Assembly (NCBI GenBank): GCA_002412885.1
Contig: DHVX01000011.1
Location: 1 to 57,783 of the forward strand
From: Bacteroidales bacterium UBA5197
GTDB lineage: Bacteria > Bacteroidota > Bacteroidia > Bacteroidales > Lentimicrobiaceae
Direction of reading: 5' to 3'
DNA: 57,783 nucleotides
The notes under the pieces were generated by a model. That model did no database searches. It had not been told where the DNA came from and saw nothing but the letters and a program-made list of their open reading frames with translations. A program made the translations under genes and the position numbers. Shown here piece by piece: positions 44,360 through 53,234 of the stretch. Positions within the stretch are counted from its first letter, which is position 1. The number at the start of each line of letters is the position of its first letter.

Positions 44360-45160
44360 TTACTTTTTAGCGTTTTTGTGTTTCACCAGAATATCCATAA
44401 ATGAAATGGTTGCATCTTCCATAGAGTTAACAATACCATCAATTTTGGAAATCAGGTAATTGTAGAAAATCTGGAGAATAATAGCTACGATAAGACCGAA
44501 AACGGTTGTTAAAAGAGCCACTTTCATACCTCCTGCAACAACGGTTGGTGAAATGTCACCAGCTGCTTCGATAGCGTCGAAAGCCTGAACCATACCTACA
44601 ACTGTTCCAAGGAACCCGAGCATAGGTGCAAGTGAAATAAACAATCCGATCCATGAGAGGTTATTCTCAAGACGGCCCATTAATACTCCACCGTAAGAAA
44701 CGATTGATTTCTCAACGATTTCAAGACCTTCGCTGTGGCGATCAAGACCCTGGAAGAAAATGCTTGCAACCGGTCCGCGGGTAGTTTTGCAGATTTCTTT
44801 GGCTGCAGCTACACCTTCCATTTCCAGCGCTGTTTCAACTTTGTTGAGCAACTTCTGGGTGTTGGTGGTTGAAAGATTGAGGTAAATGATACGCTCAATA
44901 GATAAGCCTAAACCAAGAATGAGAGTCAAAAGAACCGGGAACATCCAGCCTGGTGAACCTTCAATGAATTTTGATTTCAGTACCTGATGAAACGATTGTG
45001 GGGCATCATCAGTGGCTACAAGGGTTTCAGGTTGAGCGGCTTCTTCCTGAACTGCGGTTGTTTGTGCGGCCTGAGCCGTATCGACCTGAGCCATTACGAA
45101 GGAGGTAACCCCGAAAGTGAGCATTACTGCTACAGTCAAAAACGCAATTAATTTTTTCAT
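44360..45160 (-). CDS. exbB: MotA/TolQ/ExbB proton channel family protein
   Basis: 266 aa. An N-terminal leader/helix (about 5-25), an Ala/Gln-rich linker, then the ExbB core: helix at about 73-92 (WMFPVLLTLILGLGLSIE), a cytoplasmic loop, and two C-terminal helices with the signature LSWIGLFISLAPMLGFLGTVVGMVQAF. It forms the proton channel with the two ExbD proteins. First gene of the operon; tRNA-Ser lies upstream on the same strand. Confidence 0.93.
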   Translation of the reverse strand: MKKLIAFLTVAVMLTFGVTSFVMAQVDTAQAAQTTAVQEEAAQPETLVATDDAPQSFHQVLKSKFIEGSPGWMFPVLLTLILGLGLSIERIIYLNLSTTNTQKLLNKVETALEMEGVAAAKEICKTTRGPVASIFFQGLDRHSEGLEIVEKSIVSYGGVLMGRLENNLSWIGLFISLAPMLGFLGTVVGMVQAFDAIEAAGDISPTVVAGGMKVALLTTVFGLIVAIILQIFYNYLISKIDGIVNSMEDATISFMDILVKHKNAKK

Positions 45161-45246
45161 AGTTAATTGTTATTGATTTTTGATTTTAAGTGAACTTGTT
45201 TTTGTTTCAGTTTATTGTGTGAATTGTCATTTATTTCTCGCTTTGC

Positions 45247-45333
45247 GGAGAGAATGGGATTCGAACCCATGATACGCTTTTGGCATATACACACTTTCCA
45301 GGCGTGCGCCTTCGACCACTCGGCCATCTCTCC
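45247..45333 (-). tRNA. tRNA-Ser (GGA)
   Basis: 87 nt. Acceptor stem GGAGAGA pairs with the 3' TCTCTCC region. The D-arm (GCCGAGTGGTCGAAGGC), anticodon loop CTGGAAA with anticodon GGA, a long class II variable arm and the GGTTCGAATCC T-arm are all readable on the minus strand. Positions 45334-45549 before the next gene show nothing else. Confidence 0.95.
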
Positions 45334-45549
45334 GTAACAGGCTCAAACTTACGCCTCTTCATGCTTTTCAGGGCGCTAAAATACAAAAAATTGTGAACCA
45401 AGAGGCAAAGCAATTATTTTTAATCTTCTTTCCACTGATTTTATTTTTCATATTCCGATACATTTGTTTTGTAAAGGTCAAAAAATCAGAGGATTGAAGC
45501 AGCAACAATTTTTTAAGATTTTTGTTTGAACTTTTTTGTACATCGGCAA

Positions 45550-46575
45550 CTATTCAATGGTGAGTTCTCCCCTGAGCGGAGTTTGCAACAGTTGTTTCAA
45601 TTTCTCACCGGTATATCCTTCGCCAAGCAAATACATAATTTTGCCTATTGCCGATTCCGTTGTGATGTCGTAACCTCCAACCACACCAATGCTTTCCAAT
45701 TGAACACTGGTTTCATATTTTCCCATCTCTACCGAACCTCCCTTGCACTGAGTGACATTAAATATGGTTATCCCGTTTTTTATCCCTTCGGAAAGTGCAT
45801 CCACAAACCATTTATCGGTGGGTGCATTTCCTGCGCCGTAGGTTTCAAGTATCAGGGCTTTTAAGCCGGAAATATTCAGTATGCTTTTTACCACATTTTC
45901 GGTTATGCCTGGAAATAACTTGAGAATGGCCACATTTGGGTCGAGGTTGCAGTGCACTTTCAGTTTTTTGAAATTTGGTTTGAGAATGTGCTGATGACTA
46001 TACCTTATATGTACACCTACCTGAGCCAGCAAAGGATAGTTTCCGCTAAGGAAGGCGTTAAAGTGTTCTGCATTGAACTTATTGGTCCGGTTTCCGCGCA
46101 TCAGCCGGTTTTCGAAGCATATGCTTACTTCCGGAACAACCGGTGTTTCGTCAACATATGCGCCTGCAATTTCAATGGCATTGATGAAATTTTCCCTTCC
46201 ATCGGTGCGCAACACACCCATTGGCAATTGCGAACCGGTAAATACCACCGGTTTGTTCAGGTTTTCGAGCATAAAACTGAGTACCGAGGCTGTATATGCC
46301 ATGGTGTCTGTTCCGTGAAGTACAACAAAACCGTCGTATTTCTCATAATTTTCTTCTATCACCCGTGCAAGCCTTACCCAGAATTCAGGATTCATGTTGG
46401 AGGAATCAATCAGTGGATCAAAGCAATACGAATCAATCCGGCAATTGAAATTCTGCAACACAGGTATGTGATTGTAAAGTGCATCAAAATTAAATGGCGC
46501 AAGTGCTCCGGTTACCGGATCTTTTATCATGCCGATTGTGCCGCCGGTGTATATTACCAGAATGTTGGATTCCAT
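45550..46575 (-). CDS. Type I (cytoplasmic) L-asparaginase
   Basis: 341 aa from the ATG at 46575 (MESNILVIYTGGTIGM). A longer frame to 46662 would overlap the TatD gene without family similarity. Both catalytic threonine motifs are present: YTGGTIG and HGTDTMAYTAS. No signal peptide fits the cytoplasmic type I enzyme, which hydrolyses asparagine to aspartate and ammonia. It starts 26 bp after the TatD stop on the same strand, so they are probably cotranscribed. Confidence 0.92.
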   Translation of the reverse strand: MESNILVIYTGGTIGMIKDPVTGALAPFNFDALYNHIPVLQNFNCRIDSYCFDPLIDSSNMNPEFWVRLARVIEENYEKYDGFVVLHGTDTMAYTASVLSFMLENLNKPVVFTGSQLPMGVLRTDGRENFINAIEIAGAYVDETPVVPEVSICFENRLMRGNRTNKFNAEHFNAFLSGNYPLLAQVGVHIRYSHQHILKPNFKKLKVHCNLDPNVAILKLFPGITENVVKSILNISGLKALILETYGAGNAPTDKWFVDALSEGIKNGITIFNVTQCKGGSVEMGKYETSVQLESIGVVGGYDITTESAIGKIMYLLGEGYTGEKLKQLLQTPLRGELTIE

Positions 46576-46600
46576 AACGTTTTTTAAATGGTATCTGTAA

Positions 46601-47425
46601 TCAATTATGTTTGGCTGGAGATTGTCCGCCGGACGCAGGTTCCATTGTTTCATGGTTTGCAATCCGAAACAATTTCATTGCATTTTCAGTAGTTGCCTGA
46701 GCAACTTCTTCAACGGATATTCCCTTTATTTCAGCAATCTTTTCAGCAATCAGCGGAATGTATGCCGGTTCATTGCGTTTACCGCGATAGGGCATAGGCG
46801 CAAGAAACGGAGCATCGGTTTCCAGCACCAGATGTTTCAGGTCAATATGCTTCAGGGTTTCCTGCATTTTGTTGTTTTTGAAGGTAGTTACGCCTCCCAG
46901 CCCGAGACTGAACCCCAGATCAATGGCTTGCCTGGCCTGTTCCACACTTCCTGAAAAGCAATGAAATATACCATGAAGGTCAGGCTTGTTTACATCTTTC
47001 AGGATTTTTATCACTTCGTTGAACGATTCCCTGATGTGCACAATCAGCGGAAGCTTGTATGCCTTTGCCAGATCTATCTGATGCCGGAAAGCAATTTCCT
47101 GTTCGTTGACGAATGTTTTATCCCAGTAAAAATCCATTCCGCACTCACCAATGCCATAAAATTTACGATCAAGCAGCCAGCATTCGACTGCAGCCAGCTG
47201 GTCCATATAATTTTCCTTTACTGAAGTAGGGTGAAGTCCGATCATAGGCATGATATTGTCGGGGAAAGCCGCGCAAAGTTCAAGCATCGGATGCACCGAA
47301 GTGCTGTCGATGTTGGGCAACATCATGTATTTTACACCAGCTTCAATGGCTCTTTCCACCATCTGATGGTGATCGGGCTCAAATTCTTCGAGGTAAAGAT
47401 GTGTGTGTGTGTCGATAAATATCAT
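46601..47425 (-). CDS. TatD family metal-dependent DNase/hydrolase
   Basis: 274 aa. Metal motifs of the family are complete: DTHTHLYLEEF at the N-terminus, GECGMDFYW, HIRESF, FHCFSGS and LETDAPFLAP. TatD proteins are cytoplasmic 3'-5' exonucleases or related phosphohydrolases; they are not part of Tat secretion. A TATCTTTG -7 box ends only 4 nt before the ATG, which would make the mRNA leaderless or nearly so. Confidence 0.92.
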   Translation of the reverse strand: MIFIDTHTHLYLEEFEPDHHQMVERAIEAGVKYMMLPNIDSTSVHPMLELCAAFPDNIMPMIGLHPTSVKENYMDQLAAVECWLLDRKFYGIGECGMDFYWDKTFVNEQEIAFRHQIDLAKAYKLPLIVHIRESFNEVIKILKDVNKPDLHGIFHCFSGSVEQARQAIDLGFSLGLGGVTTFKNNKMQETLKHIDLKHLVLETDAPFLAPMPYRGKRNEPAYIPLIAEKIAEIKGISVEEVAQATTENAMKLFRIANHETMEPASGGQSPAKHN

Positions 47426-47429
47426 TTTG

Positions 47430-47437
47430 CAAAGATA
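47430..47437 (-). promoter_or_regulatory. -7 promoter box TATCTTTG abutting the TatD start codon
   Basis: Exact TAnnTTTG match separated from the ATG by only CAAA. Transcription from it would begin at or next to the start codon. Confidence 0.45.
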
Positions 47438-47534
47438 ATGGGTTTAAGAATCACGCGAAGACCCGCCTGAACTTTGTTAAGTCGGGCAGGCACAAAAGCG
47501 CAATGAAATGTTTTTAGTATTCTTCTGCTTTTCT

Positions 47535-47542
47535 TACTTTTG
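47535..47542 (+). promoter_or_regulatory. Candidate -7 promoter box TACTTTTG
   Basis: TAnnTTTG match 20 nt before the ATG of the family 9 glycosyltransferase gene. Confidence 0.4.
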
Positions 47543-47562
47543 CCAAAAGACTGCTTTTCCTT

Positions 47563-48546
47563 ATGCCCCGAAAAATCCTGATTATCCGTTTCAGTTCCAT
47601 TGGCGACATTGTACTTACTACTCCGGTGGTGCGCTGCCTGAAGCAGCAAATGGATGATGTAGAGATTCATTTTCTTACCAAGGAAACTTTTGCGCCTATT
47701 CTCAGGGCCAATCCCCGTATCGACAGGGTTATTACCATAAGGAAGAGCGTTTCAGAAGTTTTGCCTGAACTTCGCGATCAGCAGTATCATCACATCATAG
47801 ACCTGCACAACAACCTGCGATCGTGGCAGGTAATCCTGGGATTGCGACGGCCATTCAGCCGGTTCGATAAATTAAACCTGCGTAAATGGTTGCTGGTGAG
47901 GTTTAAGCTTAAGGTTTTGCCTGATATTCATATCGTTGACCGCTACTTGCAAACCACCAAAAGCCTGGGTATCAAAAATGACGGACTTGGTCTGGAGTTT
48001 TATATCCCCGAAGGGATGGAGGTTAATATTGAAGAACTTCCTGCTCCATTCATCAGTGGTTATATCGGATTGGTAACAGGCGGCAAACACAACACCAAAA
48101 TATTGCCGGTTGAAAAAGCCATCGAAATCTGCCGTATGCTTGATATGCCTGTGGTTTTGCTTGGTGGCCCGGAAGACAATGAAAGGGGAGAAGCCATTTC
48201 TTCGGCTGAGGGAGTAACAGCATATAATGCCTGTGGAAAATACAATCTGATGCAATCGGCCTCCATTGTGCGGCAGGCAAAAGCAGTAATCACCAACGAT
48301 ACCGGACTCATGCATATCGCGGCTGCATTCAGCAAGCCCATAGTTTCTGTGTGGGGAAATACCGTTCCTGAGCTTGGGATGTACCCATATCTGGCTAAAG
48401 ATATTCCGCAGCTGATGGCTGAAGTAAAAGGTTTGTCATGCCGGCCTTGCAGCAAAATAGGTTTTGAGAAATGTCCGAAAGGTCACTTCAAGTGTATGAT
48501 GGATCAGGATATTGCCGGAATATCGGGTTTTGTGAATGGTTTGTGA
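47563..48546 (+). CDS. Glycosyltransferase family 9 (heptosyltransferase-like)
   Basis: 327 aa. N-terminal domain starts ILIIRFSSIGDIVLTTPVVRCLK, the usual GT9 opening. The C-terminal nucleotide-sugar domain has TNDTGLMHIAAAFSKPIVSVWG and a cysteine-rich end (CRPCSKIGFEKC). GT9 enzymes add heptose or other sugars to the LPS inner core at the cytoplasmic membrane face. Monocistronic; a 9-bp hairpin follows at 48604-48623. Confidence 0.9.
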   Translation: MPRKILIIRFSSIGDIVLTTPVVRCLKQQMDDVEIHFLTKETFAPILRANPRIDRVITIRKSVSEVLPELRDQQYHHIIDLHNNLRSWQVILGLRRPFSRFDKLNLRKWLLVRFKLKVLPDIHIVDRYLQTTKSLGIKNDGLGLEFYIPEGMEVNIEELPAPFISGYIGLVTGGKHNTKILPVEKAIEICRMLDMPVVLLGGPEDNERGEAISSAEGVTAYNACGKYNLMQSASIVRQAKAVITNDTGLMHIAAAFSKPIVSVWGNTVPELGMYPYLAKDIPQLMAEVKGLSCRPCSKIGFEKCPKGHFKCMMDQDIAGISGFVNGL

Positions 48547-48603
48547 TGAGTAGGGTTGTTCCAGTCTCCTTGTCCTTTTAGCACCTCATCCGCCCTTCGG
48601 GCA

Positions 48604-48623
48604 CCTTCTCCTCAAGGAGAAGG
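48604..48623 (+). terminator. Hairpin after the family 9 glycosyltransferase gene
   Basis: Perfect 9-bp arms CCTTCTCCT and AGGAGAAGG with a 2-nt loop. There is no T-run, so it may be a dispersed palindrome more than a true terminator. Confidence 0.4.
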
Positions 48624-48679
48624 ACGCACTTCTTTGGCATTTAAGCAATTATTTACAATTTCTGATTTTATCCTTGTCC

Positions 48680-48975
48680 AGATCACCTGGTCTCACTGTT
48701 TCCTTGTCTCCCAGTCCTGATTCGGTCTCGACTCCGCTCGACCTCCGCTCCGACCCTCGCCCCAAAACCGAACCCTGTCCCGCTTCAATCCCCTTGTCTC
48801 CCAGTCTCCTTGTCACCTTGTCACCGTGTCCTGAATCCGTCCCTCGTCCCTAGTTTTCGTCCCTCGTCCCTTTTCACCTCCCCTTATCTCCCCATCTCCG
48901 TGTCTCCTTGTCCTTCTTCCCGTCCCTCACCCCTCTTTAGCTCTCCTTGTCTCCCAGTCTCCGTGTCTCCTAGTC
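48680..48975. repeat. C/T-rich degenerate oligonucleotide repeats
   Basis: Runs of TCCTTGTCTCCCAGTC, CGTCCCTCGTCCC and TCTCCGTGTCTCC fill the gap between convergent genes. The CGTCCCTCGTCCC units are the reverse complement of the GGGACGAGGGACG units at 55437-55612. Open frames here are artefacts of repeat composition. Confidence 0.75.
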
Positions 48976-49590
48976 CTGGAAAGATCGCTTCGCCGTCTCC
49001 GCCTTCAAATCATCAATCCATTTGCTGTCAACTTTCAGGGAAACAAAATTTTCAATGGCTTCGAGTAGTTTTTCAGGGTTTTCATCAACCAGAAGGTTAT
49101 TCCGGTGTTCGGGCCTGACAAATTTTTGTTCAACCGTATAATTCAGGAACCCGACAAGCTGATCGTAAAAACCTTTTGTATTGAGCAAGGCAACCGGCTT
49201 ATCCATTATTTCGAGCTGATTCCACGACATGGCTTCAAAGATTTCATCAAGTGTGCCGATACCGCCAGGCATGGCAATAAAAGCATCTGAGAGCATTGCC
49301 ATTTTTTCTTTGCGGATACTCATTGATTCCACCACATGAAACTCTTTAAGATCGGTGTATGCAACCTCGCGGTCTATCAAGCCCTGAGGCATAACGCCAA
49401 TCACATGCCCACCTTCGGCGAGGCAGGCATCAGCAATGGCACGCATCAGACCAATATTGCTTCCGCCATAAACCAAAGTAATTCCCTGTTGGCCCATCAG
49501 TTTGCCAAGCTGTCGTGCCGATGCTGTGAAATCGGGATCGGCACCGGGTGAAGATCCGCAAAAAACGCAAATGGAATTTATTTTTTTCAT
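48970..49590 (-). CDS. LOG family protein (TIGR00730, nucleoside 5'-monophosphate phosphoribohydrolase type)
   Basis: 206 aa. Rossmann-like fold with ICVFCGSSPG at the N-terminus, LVYGGSNIGLM, and the diagnostic MPGGIGTLDEIFE (PGGxGTxxE). Members cleave AMP or cytokinin ribotides to base and ribose 5-phosphate; the bacterial substrate is usually AMP-like. The ATG overlaps the lipB stop by four bases (ATGA), so it is translationally coupled to lipB. Confidence 0.9.
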   Translation of the reverse strand: MKKINSICVFCGSSPGADPDFTASARQLGKLMGQQGITLVYGGSNIGLMRAIADACLAEGGHVIGVMPQGLIDREVAYTDLKEFHVVESMSIRKEKMAMLSDAFIAMPGGIGTLDEIFEAMSWNQLEIMDKPVALLNTKGFYDQLVGFLNYTVEQKFVRPEHRNNLLVDENPEKLLEAIENFVSLKVDSKWIDDLKAETAKRSFQD

Positions 49591-50306
49591 AAGTTGTTCT
49601 GATTAAGTTCGCTGAACGTCAAATTTATCAAATCAAGTCCGTAAACAGCAGCCAGTTTTTCGGCCAGCACAGATTTTACTTCTTCGGTTTCTATATCACG
49701 GCCCAGTTCTTTCGAAAGCGAAGTTATTGATTTATCAGTAAAACCACATGGATTGATGTAGTTGAAGTATTGAAGGTTGGTGTTCACATTAAAGGCAAAT
49801 CCATGCATGCTTACCCAGTGACTGGTCCGCACGCCTATGGCACAAATCTTACGGGTTTTTTCAGGATTGCCGGTATCGAGCCAAACGCCGGTTGCACCGT
49901 CGAGGCGTTCAGATGCCAGGCCGTAATGAGCCAGTGTGAGGATAATGGCCTCCTCCATTTTTTCAATGTATTCGCGGGCTCCCTTGACTATGGCTTCAAG
50001 GTTCAGTATGGGATATCCCACAATCTGTCCCGGACCATGATAGGTAATGTCGCCACCTCTGTTTGTGCGGAAAAAGCTTGCATCTTTTGCCTGAAGCTGA
50101 ATCATATCAAGCAGCAGATTGTTTTCCGATCCGCTTTTCCCCAGCGTATATACATGCGGGTGTTCGCAGAAAAGAAGGTAGTTGTCAGTTTCGGTAAGTC
50201 CTGATTTCTTTTGGGCTATTATGCTGTTAAACAAGCGTTCCTGAAGGTTCCATGCAGTTCCGTATTCAATCAGGCCAAGGTCGGTGAAGTGGGTTTTTAG
50301 TTTCAA
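49587..50306 (-). CDS. lipB: Lipoyl(octanoyl) transferase LipB
   Basis: 239 aa. Signature RGGDITYHGPGQIVGYPI, the GVRTSHWVSMHGFAFNV block with the Lys-equivalent region, and the catalytic Cys in YINPCGF. It transfers octanoyl from ACP to lipoate-dependent proteins in the cytoplasm. The frame begins with TTG at 50306; an in-frame stop lies five codons upstream and no ATG follows nearby. A 293-bp interspersed repeat ends 26 bp before this start, so the promoter may lie within or beyond it. First gene of a lipB-LOG pair. Confidence 0.95.
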   Translation of the reverse strand: MKLKTHFTDLGLIEYGTAWNLQERLFNSIIAQKKSGLTETDNYLLFCEHPHVYTLGKSGSENNLLLDMIQLQAKDASFFRTNRGGDITYHGPGQIVGYPILNLEAIVKGAREYIEKMEEAIILTLAHYGLASERLDGATGVWLDTGNPEKTRKICAIGVRTSHWVSMHGFAFNVNTNLQYFNYINPCGFTDKSITSLSKELGRDIETEEVKSVLAEKLAAVYGLDLINLTFSELNQNNL

Positions 50307-50331
50307 ATCAGTGTTTTTTCAGGGTTGCAGA

Positions 50332-50624
50332 TCAATGTCGCTTAGTTAAGAGAAATTGTCTTCGTTCCGATAGCTATCGGAACCGCTCAGACTGACAGTC
50401 ATTCTGAGTTGAGACTCAAAAAAAAATTTGAGCATAATGCGGAGATGACAAGTAGCTCAAGCGTTTAAACACTTCGACTCCGCTCAGTGTGACATGCGTG
50501 TTAAGTCGAAATTTATTCTCTTTAATACACACGTTATCAACCCTATACGATGTCCTCCTGAGCGAAGTCGAAGGATACTTTTTCATTTTATATTCCATCC
50601 GAGGTCTTAACTAAACGACATTGA
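50332..50624. mobile_element. 293-bp MITE-like repeat upstream of lipB
   Basis: Terminal inverted repeats TCAATGTCG...TTAGTTAAGA at both ends match in 19 of 20 positions, the same ends as the 124-bp element at 52851-52974. The interior is longer, with an 18-bp perfect palindrome (TTCCGATAG and complement, 50365-50382) and several TTCGACTCCGCTCAG-type segments. No coding capacity. A clear target duplication is not visible. Confidence 0.75.
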
Positions 50625-50652
50625 TATGCAAATTGGATTTCAATAGTTTGTT

Positions 50653-51921
50653 TTACCTGGTGTAAAATTCTATTTTTTCGCGTATGGCTTTCTGGCAAAC
50701 CGGACAGAAGTTATTGTAGGAAAGCGATTTCATGGTACAATCATGAGCCGGGCGGAAAATCCCTTTTGTCATATACCCTCCGCCTTCGTAAGCGCCCACA
50801 GCGTATTTATCCTTGTCCTTTTCAGGAGTTGGAATAGGAGTTCCTTCCGGAACCATATCTTTCCACTTGGTTTCAAAGTTGACCAGTGTGGTAATGTTTG
50901 GCTCCCAGGGCTCGATGCTGAGGTTGTAGAAATCTTCATAGGCAACTTCCGAATTGTAATACTCATCGCCAAGTCCGGCAAAGCTGTGTCCGAACTCATG
51001 TACAAATACATAATTCGCAAAAGGATTATCGCTCGTAAAAAGTGCATAATGGTTGTAAATGCCGCCACCACCATATATTTGTGAATTTGCAATCACACAA
51101 ATCTGATCGTAAGGAACATTGGCAGCCACATCGCGTACACTTTTCATGTCGGCGGTGGTGAGATAGCGCTCAATATCAAAAGTGTAAAAGTTGCTGTTGA
51201 GGATGGTTTTCTTCCAGATGTCCTTGCCGGGAATATCGGCGCCACTCTCAGCGGATGGGGCTTCAACTCCATATATATTGATTTTGCCTTTGTACTCATC
51301 AAAGGGTTTACAGTTGAGGAGGAAATCAGCCAGACGTTTGCTGTCGGCTTTAAATTTGTCCATCTCCGCAAGGGTATAACCTTCAGGAACAAAAACAATA
51401 TCAAGGCATTCTTCGGGCTTCCCGGCGTCATTTACCATGAAATGCGGGAATTCATGCCTACGTTCTTTTTTGATAAAGTAGCTTTTCGGATCTACTTTCA
51501 GTGTGAACTGTTTTTCCCATTCTCCATCGCGTTTGCGTTTATAGAAATCAACGGCCACTGGCTTTTTCGGATAAGGCATCACCACGTTTTCAGGGTATGA
51601 ACGTGTTGTTTCGCGGGCTTCGGCAGTGGTTTGCCATTCAGCGAACAGGCTGGAGTAACCTTTAGAATAAATCAGTTCACCGCTTGCCTCATCGGTAAGC
51701 GTGAATTTGTAATTCCCGTAATTGAACGGGCAAATCAGATTGGTTTTGGAACCGCCCCAGAAAGGTTCATCGATCAACTCATCCAATGCATAAACATCCG
51801 TGTCGGCAGTACCGGCATGCATGTAATCGATGCGCAGGGTTTTGTTGTAGAAGTACTTTTCGAACTGAGCCGAAGCATTTAATGAGATAAGCCAAATAAA
51901 CAGAAACAGAAGATTTTTCAT
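50653..51921 (-). CDS. Secreted M64-family (IgA peptidase M64) zinc metallopeptidase
   Basis: 422 aa from the ATG at 51921, which opens the signal peptide MKNLLFLFIWLISLNASAQ; a GTG lies two codons upstream. An N-terminal beta domain (about 20-165, M64_N-like) precedes the peptidase domain from LDIVFVPEGYT. The zinc site HEFGHSFAGLGDEY (HExxH at about 308-312, then GDE) is intact. M64 peptidases are known from gut Bacteroidota and IgA-cleaving clostridia, but most members have unknown substrates. There is no C-terminal sorting tail, so it is probably periplasmic or surface-bound by another route. Confidence 0.92.
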   Translation of the reverse strand: MKNLLFLFIWLISLNASAQFEKYFYNKTLRIDYMHAGTADTDVYALDELIDEPFWGGSKTNLICPFNYGNYKFTLTDEASGELIYSKGYSSLFAEWQTTAEARETTRSYPENVVMPYPKKPVAVDFYKRKRDGEWEKQFTLKVDPKSYFIKKERRHEFPHFMVNDAGKPEECLDIVFVPEGYTLAEMDKFKADSKRLADFLLNCKPFDEYKGKINIYGVEAPSAESGADIPGKDIWKKTILNSNFYTFDIERYLTTADMKSVRDVAANVPYDQICVIANSQIYGGGGIYNHYALFTSDNPFANYVFVHEFGHSFAGLGDEYYNSEVAYEDFYNLSIEPWEPNITTLVNFETKWKDMVPEGTPIPTPEKDKDKYAVGAYEGGGYMTKGIFRPAHDCTMKSLSYNNFCPVCQKAIREKIEFYTR

Positions 51922-51948
51922 GATCACATTGATATAATTGACAGTTTA

Positions 51949-51956
51949 CAAAAGTA
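51949..51956 (-). promoter_or_regulatory. Candidate -7 promoter box TACTTTTG for the M64 peptidase
   Basis: TAnnTTTG match on the minus strand 27 nt before the ATG at 51921. Confidence 0.4.
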
Positions 51957-52202
51957 GGGATTGTTAAATTAATATGGTAAGCGGTTGATCACTTTAATAT
52001 CTTTTGCCGGAAAGAAGTATGATTGGCAACTTTCTTTCCACAGATGGCAATTCCACTGGAATCCTCACAGAAAGGCAAAAATAGTATGAGAGAGCACATA
52101 TTTCACAGACATACATGGCCTTCAACTTAAAATAAGAGAAAGCCAGATAAAAAATCATTATTTTTGGTTCGCAAAACGCCTGTTTAAACAGAGATATCAG
52201 CT

Positions 52203-52841
52203 ATGAAAAGAAATTATCCTCCGGAAGTTCTCGATATGATTGTTCAGAGCACAGAAGCCGGGAATGTCTGTTACCTTAATGCTGATACTTTCGAAGTTGT
52301 GGAAATTCCATATTCGATTATGGATCACGAATATAAACCCACCATTGAACCCTATATTGATCTGTTCAACAAAATTGAGTCGGAGTGGAACATATCCATC
52401 AGGTTGGATCCTATACATTATTTTGATTATCAATATGTTATTAGAGATTTTGCAAAAGACGTTATCTCTGACCTTTTTCAGACTGAAGGGCTGGATGATT
52501 ATCTATTGGGAAAAGAGCAAATAATGAAACTAAAGTCTTACATCGAGCAAGCTGACTATAATATTGAATGGTATAAGTATAAACATGAGCACTTGTTAAA
52601 CTCCCTGAAAAGATTTCTTGATTTTGATCCTGAAACCGCTCCTCCCCAGGTAGAAGTAAATGGATTTTATAATGATGATGGAACCAAGGTTGACATTGAA
52701 ACAATACCAACTCCAGGGCTATGCATTACCTGTAAAAAATATTTTAGCGATGATTGGGAGCAAAATCTTCTTTGCAATATGAACCGCCATGATCAGAAAG
52801 ATGATAATGATTTCATTTGTGGTGCGTATGATAAATTGTAG
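52203..52841 (+). CDS. Hypothetical protein, UPF0158-like
   Basis: 212 aa, acidic, no signal peptide or helix. The N-terminal part (QSTEAGNVCYLNADTFEVVEIP ... WNISIRLDP) resembles the UPF0158 family, whose members also open by describing a residue-rich strand pair followed by helices, but similarity is weak. The C-terminal part has a cysteine pair in CITCKKYF and single cysteines in LLCNMN and ICGAYD, arranged like a small metal site (CxxC ... C ... C). Function unknown. It is followed 2 bp later by a target-site duplication of a short mobile repeat. Confidence 0.55.
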   Translation: MKRNYPPEVLDMIVQSTEAGNVCYLNADTFEVVEIPYSIMDHEYKPTIEPYIDLFNKIESEWNISIRLDPIHYFDYQYVIRDFAKDVISDLFQTEGLDDYLLGKEQIMKLKSYIEQADYNIEWYKYKHEHLLNSLKRFLDFDPETAPPQVEVNGFYNDDGTKVDIETIPTPGLCITCKKYFSDDWEQNLLCNMNRHDQKDDNDFICGAYDKL

Positions 52842-52850
52842 ATATACATA

Positions 52851-52974
52851 TCAATGTCGTTTAGTTAAGAAAAATTGTCTTCGACTCCGCTCAGACTGAC
52901 AGTCATCCTGAGCGGAGTCGAAGGATACTTTTTTATTTTATATTCCATCCGAGGTCTTAACTAAACGACATTGA
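52851..52974. mobile_element. 124-bp MITE-like element with terminal inverted repeats and 8-bp target duplication
   Basis: Perfect 20-bp terminal inverted repeats (TCAATGTCGTTTAGTTAAGA and complement). It is flanked on both sides by TATACATA (52843-52850 and 52975-52982). The interior is itself an inverted repeat, CTTCGACTCCGCTCAG against CTGAGCGGAGTCGAAG. No gene inside. It is the cleanest copy of a family also seen near 28.9, 33.5-35.2 and 50.3-50.6 kb. Confidence 0.85.
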
Positions 52975-53150
52975 TATACATATCCGTAAAAGGATGCTGA
53001 TTTAAAATCATGTCTTCAAAACGAATGATTTCCAGCACATTAGTTTTCGACTACAGTTCTGATTGTCGAATACAGATAGTATTTATGTCCCTCAAAATCT
53101 CATTTGCACAGCTTGGGGATATTTATTAATTTTGCATCCCATTAGAAATT

Positions 53151-53212
53151 GGCTCTGTAGTTCAACGGATAGTCTCGTCACCAATGACGAGATCCTAAAC
53201 TTTGAAATACAG
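53151..53212 (+). pseudogene. Rearranged remnant of tRNA-Arg(CCT)
   Basis: GGCTCTGTAGTTCAACGGATAG matches the 5' half of the tRNA at 53235 with one change, and TCCTAAACTTTGAAATACAG matches its 3' anticodon loop and variable region. Between them the anticodon-stem 5' strand is replaced by a 20-bp hairpin TCTCGTCA-CCAA-TGACGAGA (53173-53192). The T-arm and acceptor 3' strand are missing. It cannot fold as a normal tRNA. Confidence 0.75.
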
Positions 53213-53234
53213 AAATTGCATAAATAAAAAAGAT

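Noticed and set aside
45952..46587. 211-codon plus-strand frame
   Set aside because: Antisense to the asparaginase gene.
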